Assembly (NCBI GenBank): GCA_016712535.1
Contig: JADJQW010000002.1
Coordinates: 1,798,001 to 1,862,000, forward strand
Length of the DNA stretch: 64,000 bases
Reading direction: 5' to 3'
Origin: Flavobacteriales bacterium
Lineage (GTDB): Bacteria > Bacteroidota > Bacteroidia > Flavobacteriales_F > PHOS-HE28
Part shown: in pieces, positions 33,150-42,000 of the stretch
Layout of the letters: each line of letters starts with the position of its first letter
Position numbering within the stretch: the stretch's first letter is position 1
Made by a program: the position numbers and the translations under genes
Notes under the pieces: model-generated
The model's input: only the letters and a program-made list of their open reading frames with translations
What the model was told of the DNA's origin: nothing
The model's database searches: none

Positions 33150-36100
33150 ATGACCAGGCCACAGATCCTTCTTGTGCTCACCAAGCTTATGCTCGCTGCA
33201 ACGAGCGTAGTTGGCCAGGACCATTGGGCGCGCCGCGTGGGTTCCTGGAGCAACGATGCTTTCAGTGATGTCGCGGTAGACCTTGATGGCAATCTGTTCG
33301 TTGCAGGCGAGTTCGGCGGCAACATCAACCTGGCAGGCGCCACGCTCATCAGCAACGGGAGCCTCGATGCCATGGTGGCGAAGTACAGCGCCGATGGATC
33401 GCTGCTCTGGGCGCACAGCTTCGGCGGCCCCGGCCTCGACCGTGCCATCAAGCTCGAGATCACCGCCGATGGCGGCATTGCCGTGGTGGGACAATACATG
33501 GGCGCGGTGAACTTCGGCGCTTCGAGCCTCATCTCCCAGGCCGGCACGCAGGATTGCTTCGTGCTGAAGATGGGGCAGGCCGATGGCGAGGTGCTTTGGG
33601 CGCGGAGCGGCGGCGGCGCCAACGGCGTTGATCAGCCCAATGGCGTGAGCGTGGGGCCTGATGGCAGCATCGCGGTGGCGGGTGAGTTCCGCGGCACGGC
33701 AATCTTCGATCAGGGCAGCCTCACCAGTACCACGGACCCGGACACCGGACTACCGAGCGTGGACATCTTCCTGGCCACTTATACGGGTGATGGCACGCCG
33801 CTCTGGATCGTGCATGGGGCCGCCGAGTTCGCCGATCGTGGCATGGACGTGGAGCACGATGCCGAGGGCAACCTCTACCTCACCGGCCAGTTCACGGATA
33901 CGCTCACTCTTGCAGGAAACGTGCATGAGAACGCGATGTTCAGCGCGGTCTTCCTCGCGCGCTTCACCCCATCGGGCACGGAGGATTGGTTCCGCGTGTT
34001 CGGCGGCGGCACCTACAACCAGGTGTTCGAGATGCTGCTGGTGGCCGACAGTTACCTGATGCTCGTGGGAGACGTGCAAGGCACGGTGATCTTCCTCGAT
34101 TCGCAGCCTGATCTCTTCACGCCAGTTGAGGCGCGCAGCTCCTACCTCCTGAAGGTGGGCCTCGATGGCGAGCTCATCGCGCACAAGACCTGGGGCAGCG
34201 AGTTCGCCCTGAACACGCGCGCGCTCTCCGTGCAGGATGAGGACGTGGCCGTGTTCGGCCGCTTCACCTGCCAGCTCACCGGATTCATCAGCCAGTACGG
34301 CGCGAGCAGCTTTCTTTCCTCCGGCGTCTGGGACCTTTACATCGCGCGCTTCCAGACCAGCGACCTCGACTTCAAGCAGGCCCAGCAGTTCGCGGGCATC
34401 GGGGAGAAGGTGCCCGGCGGAATCGTTCATGCCAGCGATGGCGAGCCGGTCTTCGCGGGGTCCTTCGAGCATGTGCTGAGCCTCCCCTCGGATGGCCTCT
34501 TCTCCATCTGGCCCATTGCGGGCGGCGAATCGGCCGAGGCGCCGCCGGGCTATTGCACCGATGCGAATTATCCGAACTACAGTTTCCTGCGGGGCTCGGC
34601 GCTCAAGGATGGCTTCATCGCGCGCGGCTACCTCGATGGGCGCGAGCCGCACGATCCGTACGAGCGCAGCGGCACCGATTGCGACCGCAGCTTCAGGCTG
34701 CCCGTGATCCGCAGGGGTGAGCAGGGGGAGTTGGGCCCGGATTCGATCCATGCATGCGTTCAGGCGACGCTCAGGGCGCACACCTTCACCGCCTTCGATC
34801 CCGATACTTCGGTCAGGCACAACGCGCCGGATTACCGTTTCCTCTGGAGCACGGGCGCCACCGCGCACGAAATCGTCACGGCGATCAGCGGCTGGTATTG
34901 GGTCGATGTGAGCATCGGGTTGCAGTGCTATACCTGGCGCGATTCGGTGCATATCAGCGTGGAGCCCAATCCGCCCAAGCCGCTGATCAGTGACGACGTG
35001 GTGGTGAACACCGAGGCCATCGACGCGCTTCCCATCGAGGTTTGCGAGCCGCAGCAGCCCTGGCTCTGGGCCACTGGGCTGGAGCCGGGCAATACGGTGC
35101 AATGGATCCTGCAAGGCGGCGTGCTCTCCAATTCCGATTCGGCGCAGGCCGTGGCCAGCGGGCTCTACGTGGTCATTGCCACCTCGCCCAACGGGTGCCA
35201 GCGCTTCGCTTCGGTGAGCGTCGTGATCAATCCGGTGGGGCCCTTGCCGCCATTCGATATCGAACTGACCTCCAATTACCCGCAGGACGTCGACCAGAAC
35301 GATACGATCAGCATGTGCCCTGGAGTGTCCTTGCTGCTGCAAGTGGAGGCGCAACTCACGCTGAATGGACAGCCATCGGGCCTCACCTATGGTGTGAAGC
35401 CTTTCTACCGGTGCACTCAGAACGGCGCATGGACCCCGACCGTGAACGATTTGCTGGGCTTCACCTGTAACTACGCGGTGCAGGGCGAAGGCTGGTACGT
35501 GAACCGATTCGGGTTCATGCTCACCAATGCACCCTGTGGTGAGGATACCCTGTTCGTGACGGGCATCGATAGCGTGTATGTGATCCCGTACGAGAGCACC
35601 GAGCCGGTGATCGATGTCTCGCCCGGCGCCCTCATCTGCCCGGGCGATACCCTTGCGATCACGGGCAGCTGCGCCAATTGCACCACCACCGGTTGGACCG
35701 GGCTCGGCATCGTTGCCCTCAGCGGCGATACCGCTTGGGTGGTGATGGCCGGCGACTACTACTTCACGGGCAGCACGATCTCCCCGCAAGGGTGCGTCGG
35801 CTTCGGCCAGACCAGCGTGGCCGTGTCTTGGAACCCGCTGCCGCCGCTCTTCGTGGACCCGCTCGATGGCATCATCTGCCCCAACGATTCAGCCATGGTC
35901 TGGACCGATGCTCCCGGCAGCGATTGGCAGTGGTTCGGGCCGCTGGGCCCGCTCAGCCAGTACAACGACAGCATCTACTCCTCCCAGCAGGGCTTCTACT
36001 ACCTGGAGATGACCGATACGCTCGGTTGTCGCGTCACCAGCAACCCGATCCTGATCACCGACTACGCCACGCCCTTCCTGAACGTGATCCCGGACAATGT

Positions 36101-38156
36101 GATCTGCGAGCCTGGCGAGACCAGCACATTGCAAGTGGTCACCACCAGTGAGTCCACCCTGCAATGGTGGGCGCCTTTCGCGGGCAGCACCGCCACGGAG
36201 CAGACTGTGACGCAGCCCGGCATCTACACCTGTGAGGTGAACGCATGCGGGATCACCACGGTGCTCAGCGTCGAGATCTACGGCAACACGGCAAGCGCGG
36301 ACCTGGTGGTGCCAGGCCCGTTCACCCTCTGTCCCGGCGATGAGGTCGCCTTGATGGCCATCGGCGGCAACGCTATCTACTACTGGGAGCCCGGGCTGAT
36401 CTTCAGCCAGTCCATCACCGTGGATACCGCCGGCACCTTCCTGCTGGTGGTGGCCGATCCCAACGGTTGCCGCGATTCCTTGTACACCACGGTCGAGGTG
36501 CTGCCGGAGTTCGATGCGCTCGCACTGGTTGACACGGCTTTCTGCGCCGGTGATCCCATGATCGCCGTGGTGAGCGGTATCCCGCAGATCACGTGGTACG
36601 CCGATGCGGCGCAGACGCAGGTGATCGGCACGGGCAATACGCTCGACCTCGGCACCGCGCAACAGGGCATGACCGTGTGGGTGGAGCAGATCGTGGGGCA
36701 ATGCGGAAGCGGATCGATCCAGGTCGATCTCATCGTGAGCGAGCCACCGGATGCGCCGGTGATCAACGGGCCGTTCAGCGGCTGCACGGGCGACAGCGTC
36801 AGCATCGCACCAGTGAATCCGGGAGCCATGCTCTATTCGTGGACCACTCCGACCGGGTCTGTGGCCGGGAATCCGCTCGTGATCGATCCCGTCACGTTCG
36901 CGGCGGATGGCGAATACACCGTGTGGGCGGTCAATCCCGGCTGCGCGCCAACGAGCGCTTCGTTCGTATTCACCGTGAATGCTGCGGGTGCGCTCTCTAT
37001 CGGCAACGACACGTTGATCTGCCCAAGCGGCTCCGCCACCTTCAACGTTCCTGCGGGCTTTGCATCACCGAGCTGGTCCGATGGATCCTCCCAATCGACC
37101 TTCATGACCGGTTCTGCTGGCGAGGTGATCCTGATCGCGTCTGACGCGACGGGCTGCTTCACCAGCGATACCGCGCTCGTCGCCGTCTTCACCTTCACCG
37201 ATCCGCTCAGCGTAACAGGCGCCACCATCTGCCTTGGGCAGGATGCAATGCTCCTCGCCAATGGGTCCGGCACGTTCACGTGGTACGCCGATGCCGGGCT
37301 TTCCCAATCGGTGCATACGGGCGCGCAGTGGTTCTTCGATCAGCCGCAGGACAGTGCGTTTTTCCATGTGGTGCAGACCGAAGGCGCCTGCTCATCTGAA
37401 GCGCTGCCCATTGCGTTGAATGTGACGCCGACGCCGAATGATGCGCAGGTGAATGCGACATCGCCGGTATGCATGGGTGCTCCATTCGAGCTCTGGTTGA
37501 CCGGCACGGGCGACCCTACCGGTGCATGGGCTACACCGGAAGGCACGCTGATCACGGGAGCCGTGCTGAGCATCGGTTCGGCCGATGCTGCAGATGGCGG
37601 CGAGTATCTGGTTGTCCCGTCCATTGGTGGTTGCGCGGGCAGCTTATTGTCGGTCACCATCGTCGTGGTATCACCACAGCATCCGGTGCTCGCGGATACC
37701 GTGCTGTGCGAAGGCGGCAGCCTCGCGATGGCTTTGCCTGACGGTTACTCCAATGCGGTATGGAGCACCGGTGCTTCGGGCAACAGCATCATCATCACTT
37801 CCGGTGGCACTTACACTGTGACAGCCGCTGATCCGAACGGCTGCTTGGTCTCGGCGGTTTCGCAGGTTACCGTCGAGGGCTGCGATCCCGACCTCCCGAA
37901 CGTCATCACGCCGAATGGCGATGGCTGGAACGATGGCTTCAGGCTGCCCCCGGGCGGCTACGTGAGCGCGCAGTTGCGCGTGTGGAACCGCTGGGGACAA
38001 TTGGTCTGGGAGGGCGATGCCACCAGCGGCGCATTCCGAGGAGAACATCGCAATGGCGAGCCTTTGAGCGAGGGCACCTATTACTTCGAGCTGCTGCTCA
38101 CCCTCGCGAACGGTGCGGTGAAGCCGCGTACCGGCCACCTGACCCTTCAGCGCTAG
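33150..38156 (+). CDS. Giant secreted protein with gliding-motility-type (T9SS type B) C-terminus
   Basis: A 1668-residue exported protein; ATG 33150 gives signal peptide MTRPQILLVLTKLMLAATSVVGQ. Residues about 25-450 are propeller-like SBBP-type repeats (VDLDGNLFVAGEFGG, VGPDGSIAVAGEFRG, HDAEGNLYLTGQFTD). From about 600 to 1590 it holds at least eight Ig/PKD-like repeats, each opening with a cysteine motif such as ICPGDTLAITG, ICPNDSAMVW, LCPGDEVALMA, FCAGDPMIAVV and ending in tryptophan/tyrosine strands. The last about 75 residues (LPNVITPNGDGWNDGF, LRVWNRWGQLVWEG, LSEGTYYFELLL) are the CHU_C/gliding motility-associated C-terminal domain, the type B signal for type IX secretion. Its function is likely adhesive, by inference from the repeats. 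The sigma factor gene starts 20 bp after it. Confidence 0.92.
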   Translation: MTRPQILLVLTKLMLAATSVVGQDHWARRVGSWSNDAFSDVAVDLDGNLFVAGEFGGNINLAGATLISNGSLDAMVAKYSADGSLLWAHSFGGPGLDRAIKLEITADGGIAVVGQYMGAVNFGASSLISQAGTQDCFVLKMGQADGEVLWARSGGGANGVDQPNGVSVGPDGSIAVAGEFRGTAIFDQGSLTSTTDPDTGLPSVDIFLATYTGDGTPLWIVHGAAEFADRGMDVEHDAEGNLYLTGQFTDTLTLAGNVHENAMFSAVFLARFTPSGTEDWFRVFGGGTYNQVFEMLLVADSYLMLVGDVQGTVIFLDSQPDLFTPVEARSSYLLKVGLDGELIAHKTWGSEFALNTRALSVQDEDVAVFGRFTCQLTGFISQYGASSFLSSGVWDLYIARFQTSDLDFKQAQQFAGIGEKVPGGIVHASDGEPVFAGSFEHVLSLPSDGLFSIWPIAGGESAEAPPGYCTDANYPNYSFLRGSALKDGFIARGYLDGREPHDPYERSGTDCDRSFRLPVIRRGEQGELGPDSIHACVQATLRAHTFTAFDPDTSVRHNAPDYRFLWSTGATAHEIVTAISGWYWVDVSIGLQCYTWRDSVHISVEPNPPKPLISDDVVVNTEAIDALPIEVCEPQQPWLWATGLEPGNTVQWILQGGVLSNSDSAQAVASGLYVVIATSPNGCQRFASVSVVINPVGPLPPFDIELTSNYPQDVDQNDTISMCPGVSLLLQVEAQLTLNGQPSGLTYGVKPFYRCTQNGAWTPTVNDLLGFTCNYAVQGEGWYVNRFGFMLTNAPCGEDTLFVTGIDSVYVIPYESTEPVIDVSPGALICPGDTLAITGSCANCTTTGWTGLGIVALSGDTAWVVMAGDYYFTGSTISPQGCVGFGQTSVAVSWNPLPPLFVDPLDGIICPNDSAMVWTDAPGSDWQWFGPLGPLSQYNDSIYSSQQGFYYLEMTDTLGCRVTSNPILITDYATPFLNVIPDNVICEPGETSTLQVVTTSESTLQWWAPFAGSTATEQTVTQPGIYTCEVNACGITTVLSVEIYGNTASADLVVPGPFTLCPGDEVALMAIGGNAIYYWEPGLIFSQSITVDTAGTFLLVVADPNGCRDSLYTTVEVLPEFDALALVDTAFCAGDPMIAVVSGIPQITWYADAAQTQVIGTGNTLDLGTAQQGMTVWVEQIVGQCGSGSIQVDLIVSEPPDAPVINGPFSGCTGDSVSIAPVNPGAMLYSWTTPTGSVAGNPLVIDPVTFAADGEYTVWAVNPGCAPTSASFVFTVNAAGALSIGNDTLICPSGSATFNVPAGFASPSWSDGSSQSTFMTGSAGEVILIASDATGCFTSDTALVAVFTFTDPLSVTGATICLGQDAMLLANGSGTFTWYADAGLSQSVHTGAQWFFDQPQDSAFFHVVQTEGACSSEALPIALNVTPTPNDAQVNATSPVCMGAPFELWLTGTGDPTGAWATPEGTLITGAVLSIGSADAADGGEYLVVPSIGGCAGSLLSVTIVVVSPQHPVLADTVLCEGGSLAMALPDGYSNAVWSTGASGNSIIITSGGTYTVTAADPNGCLVSAVSQVTVEGCDPDLPNVITPNGDGWNDGFRLPPGGYVSAQLRVWNRWGQLVWEGDATSGAFRGEHRNGEPLSEGTYYFELLLTLANGAVKPRTGHLTLQR

Positions 38157-38162
38157 CACTTC

Positions 38163-38170
38163 TACTTTCG
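38163..38170 (+). promoter_or_regulatory. TACTTTCG element of the ECF sigma gene
   Basis: Ends 6 nt before the sigma-factor ATG at 38177. Confidence 0.4.
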
Positions 38171-38176
38171 GCGCCG

Positions 38177-38740
38177 ATGCACGCCGACTTCGCGCCCATC
38201 GCCGGTGGCGACCGAATGGCCTTCGAGGCCCTGTTCCGCCTGCACTACCGCGCGCTCTGCGCCTTCGCCAGCGGCTACCTGAAGGATGCGGACAAGGCTG
38301 AGGACCTCGTGCAGGATCTCTTCTTCCGGCTCTGGCTTGATCGCGAGAAGGTGCAGGTGACCACCAGCGTGAAGGCCTATCTCTATGCATCGGTGCGCAA
38401 CCGCTGCCTCAATGCCGTGAAGGCAGGGGCCAAGGTGCGTGCGTTGAACGAGGAGGTGGAGGATCGCTCGGAGACCGATATGCTGAGCGAGGATGAGCAC
38501 ACCGAGCGGATCGCGCGCGTGCAAGCCGCGATCGAATCGTTGCCGGAGGAGCGGAGAAAGGTCTTCAAGCTGAGCCGCTACGAAGGCCTGAAGTACCACG
38601 AGATCGCAGAACGCCTTGGAATCAGCGTGAAGACCGTGGAGAACCAGATGGGCAGCGCGCTCAAGTCCTTGCGCCTGGAACTGAAGGACCTGGTGCCGCT
38701 ATTGCCCTGGCTCTTCTGGTGGGGTGAGGGTGGGGGATAG
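38177..38740 (+). CDS. ECF-type RNA polymerase sigma factor
   Basis: A 187-residue sigma-70 family protein of the extracytoplasmic-function type found next to FecR in Bacteroidota. Region 2 is FEALFRLHYRALCAFASGYLKD with AEDLVQDLFFRLWLDRE; region 4 is LPEERRKVFKLSRYEGLKYHEIAERLGISVKTVENQM, a helix-turn-helix. The C-terminal tail (LLPWLFWW) is hydrophobic and unusual. It precedes fecR by 36 bp and is expected to drive the receptor genes downstream. The ATG at 38177 is preferred to upstream in-frame codons within the giant T9SS gene. Confidence 0.93.
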   Translation: MHADFAPIAGGDRMAFEALFRLHYRALCAFASGYLKDADKAEDLVQDLFFRLWLDREKVQVTTSVKAYLYASVRNRCLNAVKAGAKVRALNEEVEDRSETDMLSEDEHTERIARVQAAIESLPEERRKVFKLSRYEGLKYHEIAERLGISVKTVENQMGSALKSLRLELKDLVPLLPWLFWWGEGGG

Positions 38741-38766
38741 GGGTATTCGTCGGACCGGTTGTCACA
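38736..38766 (+). promoter_or_regulatory. Two-part motif before fecR (copy 1)
   Basis: GATAGGGGTAT, 12 nt, TTGTCACA, overlapping the sigma gene's stop codon and ending 10 nt before the fecR ATG. The same two parts with the same 12-nt gap occur before the receptor gene (41948-41978). Candidate target of the ECF sigma factor. Confidence 0.6.
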
Positions 38767-38776
38767 TTGCGGGAGC

Positions 38777-39826
38777 ATGGATCAGAACGGCATCGATAGC
38801 AACCTGTTGGCGCGGTATGTGGCCGGTGAGGCCAATGCGCTTCAGCGCGCACAAGTAGAGGCTTGGGTGCGCCTGGATGAAGCGAACGCGCAGGAGCTTG
38901 ATCGCTGGCAGCGCATCTGGTCATACAGCGTGGCGGGCTTCGAGGCCAATGCCGCGGAAGAGCGGGCCAGGGCGCAGGGCGCCGAGGCCGAGCGGCGTTC
39001 TTGGGCGCTTGGAGCAGAGGCCGAAGCCCAGGCCCGGCTCATGGAAGACCTGGCTTGGGCCAAGGTGCAAGGCCGCATCGCGGAAGCCGAAGGGAAGGGG
39101 CGCGTGATTCCTTTGAGCCGGATCCGCTGGCAGCGCTGGGCAGCCGCCGCAGCGATCGTGGGCGGTGTCCTCCTCGCCGCGCGCTGGTTCATTCAGCCAA
39201 CGGCCGATCGCTATGCAGCCGCTGGCGATGCGCTTGAAGCAAGGTTGGAGGACAGCAGCTCCGTGATCCTCTCGCCCGCTTCGTCCATCGAGGCGCGCAT
39301 GGGCCGCACGCGCGCTATCAGCCTGAAAGGCGAGGCATACTTCGAGGTGAAGCGCGACGAAGCTCGCCCCTTCGTGATCGACGCCGGTGATGTCAAGGTC
39401 ATGGTGCTGGGCACGGCGTTCACCGTTTCGGCTTACGATACGGCGGACATCGTGGAGGTGCGCGTGCGCAGCGGCAGGGTGCAAGCGGCAGCGGGCAGGG
39501 ATACGCTCACGCTCACGGCCGGCCAGCATGCGCGGTACCGGAAGTCGCGGCACTTGCTGGAGCGCGCCCCGACGCCGCCTGCCGAGGTCTGGGGCTGGCG
39601 CATCATCCACTTCGATCGGGCACCGCTCGATGAGGTCACCCGTCAACTCGAGCGCATCTACAAGGTCAAGGTCTCCCTCAAGCATGAAGGCCTCGCGCGT
39701 TGCGCGCTCACCGCCGAGTTCGACGATGAGCCCATCGAGGCCATCCTGCGCGTGATCGCCGACACCTTCGGATTGGTGCTCACCCATGAAGGCAACGACT
39801 ATATGCTCGATGGTGAAGGCTGCTGA
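38777..39826 (+). CDS. FecR family anti-sigma factor
   Basis: A 349-residue inner-membrane protein. N-terminal cytoplasmic part with LLARYVAGEANALQRAQVEAWV (the anti-sigma zinc-less type), a long Ala/Glu/Arg-rich stretch at about 60-110, one membrane segment at about 120-140 (RWAAAAAIVGGVLLAARWFI), then the periplasmic FecR domain with VILSPASSIEAR, LKGEAYFEVKRDEARPFVI, VMVLGTAFTVSAY and the C-terminal STN-like DUF4974 domain (IIHFDRAPLDEVTRQLERIY). It should hold the sigma factor until the receptor signals. ATG 38777 is chosen over a TTG 18 bp upstream. It overlaps the next gene. Confidence 0.93.
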   Translation: MDQNGIDSNLLARYVAGEANALQRAQVEAWVRLDEANAQELDRWQRIWSYSVAGFEANAAEERARAQGAEAERRSWALGAEAEAQARLMEDLAWAKVQGRIAEAEGKGRVIPLSRIRWQRWAAAAAIVGGVLLAARWFIQPTADRYAAAGDALEARLEDSSSVILSPASSIEARMGRTRAISLKGEAYFEVKRDEARPFVIDAGDVKVMVLGTAFTVSAYDTADIVEVRVRSGRVQAAAGRDTLTLTAGQHARYRKSRHLLERAPTPPAEVWGWRIIHFDRAPLDEVTRQLERIYKVKVSLKHEGLARCALTAEFDDEPIEAILRVIADTFGLVLTHEGNDYMLDGEGC

Positions 39827-41906
39827 CCGGATCGCACTGACCGTGTTCCTTTCGCTGGGTGCATGTGCAGGCAGCGCGCAGGGCATCCTCGAGCGCCGCA
39901 TCACCGTGCGTGCGGAGAACGCGCCACTGGGCAATGTGCTCACGCTGATCGCGAAGGATGGCGCATTCCGTTTGAGCTACAATGCTGCGGCTGTGCCCGC
40001 TGATAGCCTGGTGAGCCTGAACGCCGTGGATTGGACCGTGCAACGCGCCATGCACAGCGTTCTTCCCGAAGGCCTTCCCTGGAAGGAAAGCGGCAATCAC
40101 CTCATCATCACGGCCGCGCCGGGCCGCAAGCAGCGGTTCGAGATCGGGGGCGAGGTCAGCGACGGCGCGAGCGGCCTTCCTGTTCCGGCAGCCACGGTAT
40201 TCGAGCTGCGCAAGAGCAACGCGGTGGCCACCGATCCGAAGGGTGCCTTCCGCATCGCGCTCAGCGGCGAACTGGAGCGCACGCCATTGCTCGTCGCCCG
40301 CAGCGGGTATCAGGATACCGTGGTCTTCGTGGAGCGCGGAGAGGCGATTCGCATCGCGCTGCGGCCGATACCGCCCATCGAGCGCATCGATCCGATCTGC
40401 GCATGGGACCGTTGCGACGTGGAGGACCTCGGCACGGCGCGCCTGCTTGTGCCCGCGTCGCGCATCCAGTTCGCCGAGAACCTCGGCTTCACGGAGAGAA
40501 GGGCGATCCAGCTCTCCTTGCTGCCGGGCTTGAGCACCAACGGTCCCATTGCCGGGGCCGTGGTGAATGAAGTCTCCGTGAACATCCTCGCGGGCTATGC
40601 GCGCGGTCTCGATGGCCTGGAGATCGGCGGTGGGGCCAACGTGCTCAGCCACGACATGAAAGGCGCGCAGATCGCGGGCATCGGCAACCTCGTGGGCGGC
40701 ACGGTGCGCGGCCTGCAATTGGCGGGCGGCGTGAACCACAGCATGCGCGCCATGAAGGGCGTGCAGGTGGCGGGCATCACCAACACGGTTTGGGATACGT
40801 TGAGCGGAGTGCAGGTGGCTGGCGGGGTGAACGTGGTGAAGCGCGGCATGGCGGGCACGCAGGTGAGCGGTGCGGCCAACGTGGCCATCGGCGATCTTGA
40901 TGGCGTTCAATTGAGCGGCGGTTTGAATGCCGCGACTGGCGTGGTGAACAAGACGCAGATCAGCGGCGCGGTCAATTATGCCAAGGCGGTGAAGGGCGGC
41001 CAAGTGAGTGGCGGCGTGAACGTCTCGCTCGGCGAAGTGGGCGGAGGGCAAGTGGGATTCGGCGCCAACTATGCGGGAAGCGTCACGGGTGGACAGGTCT
41101 CGTTCGGGGCCAACGTGGCGACCGGCGAAGTGAGCGGAGGGCAGGTGGGCTTCGGCTTGAATTACGCGAGTCATGTCACTGGTGGCCAATTCAGCATCGG
41201 CGCCAACGTGGTGCCCGGTACGGTGTCGAAGGGGCAGGTGGGCTTCGGCTTGAATTACGCCGGGCAGGTGGAAGGCGGTCAATTCTCCTTCGGCCTCAAC
41301 GTGGTGCCCGGCACGGTCCGAGGGGGGCAGGTGGGCGCGCTCAATTTCGGCCGGCGCGTCTTCGGTGGTCAGGTGGGCTTCATCAACCTCAGCGATTCGC
41401 TCAGCGGTGGCGCGGTGGGCCTGCTCACGGTTTCGCTCAAGGGTTACCATCGCGCAGACCTCGTGGTGACCGATGCGTTGCCCGTGAGCGTGCAGATCCG
41501 TACCGGCACACGGGCCTTCCACAACATCCTGGGCTATTCGCCTCCGGTAGACAGCACGGAGCGCTGGGGCTTCCTCTATGGCTTCGGATTCGAGCCGCGC
41601 TTCAGCAAGCACCTTTTCGCCAACATCGACCTCACTGCGGAACAGGTCGTGGAGACCGGCGAGTGGTTCGATGCGGTGAACATCGCAGGGCGCTTCAGCC
41701 TCTCGCCTGGCGTGCTCATCAAGGATCGCTTCGCCATCACCGCAGGTCCGGTGGCCAACCTGTTCGTGAGCAATTGGCGCGATGCCTTCACCGGGCTGTA
41801 CCGGAGCGGGATCCCGCCAGCGGAACTGGCCTACTCCGAGCAAGTTGATGAATTGCGCTTGAGCGGTTGGTTGGGCTGGAAAGCCAGCGTGGGGGTGCGG
41901 TTCTGA
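39810..41906 (+). CDS. STN domain / carboxypeptidase-like / LA_2272-type surface repeat protein
   Basis: A 698-residue exported protein. Signal peptide MVKAADRIALTVFLSLGACAGSAQ, an STN (secretin/TonB short N-terminal) domain at about 30-105 (ITVRAENAPLGNVLTLIAKDG ... NHLIITA), a carboxypeptidase-regulatory-like segment at about 110-190, then a long array (about 270-535) of near 16-residue repeats of the form GGQVxGGxN / GGQVGFGxN followed by variable turns, of the LA_2272 surface repeat type, and a final about 160-residue barrel-like end (FLYGFGFEPRFSKHLF ... SVGVRF). The start overlaps fecR by 17 bp (an earlier ATG overlaps by 41). The STN domain here is separated from the receptor that follows, which has none. 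Confidence 0.88.
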   Translation: MVKAADRIALTVFLSLGACAGSAQGILERRITVRAENAPLGNVLTLIAKDGAFRLSYNAAAVPADSLVSLNAVDWTVQRAMHSVLPEGLPWKESGNHLIITAAPGRKQRFEIGGEVSDGASGLPVPAATVFELRKSNAVATDPKGAFRIALSGELERTPLLVARSGYQDTVVFVERGEAIRIALRPIPPIERIDPICAWDRCDVEDLGTARLLVPASRIQFAENLGFTERRAIQLSLLPGLSTNGPIAGAVVNEVSVNILAGYARGLDGLEIGGGANVLSHDMKGAQIAGIGNLVGGTVRGLQLAGGVNHSMRAMKGVQVAGITNTVWDTLSGVQVAGGVNVVKRGMAGTQVSGAANVAIGDLDGVQLSGGLNAATGVVNKTQISGAVNYAKAVKGGQVSGGVNVSLGEVGGGQVGFGANYAGSVTGGQVSFGANVATGEVSGGQVGFGLNYASHVTGGQFSIGANVVPGTVSKGQVGFGLNYAGQVEGGQFSFGLNVVPGTVRGGQVGALNFGRRVFGGQVGFINLSDSLSGGAVGLLTVSLKGYHRADLVVTDALPVSVQIRTGTRAFHNILGYSPPVDSTERWGFLYGFGFEPRFSKHLFANIDLTAEQVVETGEWFDAVNIAGRFSLSPGVLIKDRFAITAGPVANLFVSNWRDAFTGLYRSGIPPAELAYSEQVDELRLSGWLGWKASVGVRF
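40615..41430 (+). repeat. Tandem 16-residue repeats in the LA_2272-type protein
   Basis: About 17 units of GGQV(S/G)(F/G)G(A/L)N with a 6-8-residue variable tail; units 9-15 alternate in pairs (FGANYAGSVT / FGANVATGEVS), giving a roughly 31-residue super-period. Confidence 0.85.
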
Positions 41907-41947
41907 GGTGCGACCGGGCTCGCCGCTGAGGATTTTTTGCCTGACCG

Positions 41948-41978
41948 GATAGGGGTATCTCAGGTGGTCCTTGTCACA
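41948..41978 (+). promoter_or_regulatory. Two-part motif before the TonB-dependent receptor (copy 2)
   Basis: GATAGGGGTAT, 12 nt, TTGTCACA, identical in both halves to the copy at 38736-38766, ending 22 nt before the receptor ATG. Confidence 0.6.
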
Positions 41979-42000
41979 GGGGAAACAACCGCAGATCCCC

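Noticed and set aside
33750..35789. 679-codon minus-strand frame opposite the giant T9SS protein
   Set aside because: No domain or signal; shadow of the repeat-rich gene.
40615..41430. Regular repeats that could be mistaken for a CRISPR array
   Set aside because: The periodicity is about 48 bp, in frame and imperfect, and encodes the GGQVxFGxN protein repeat; no cas genes.
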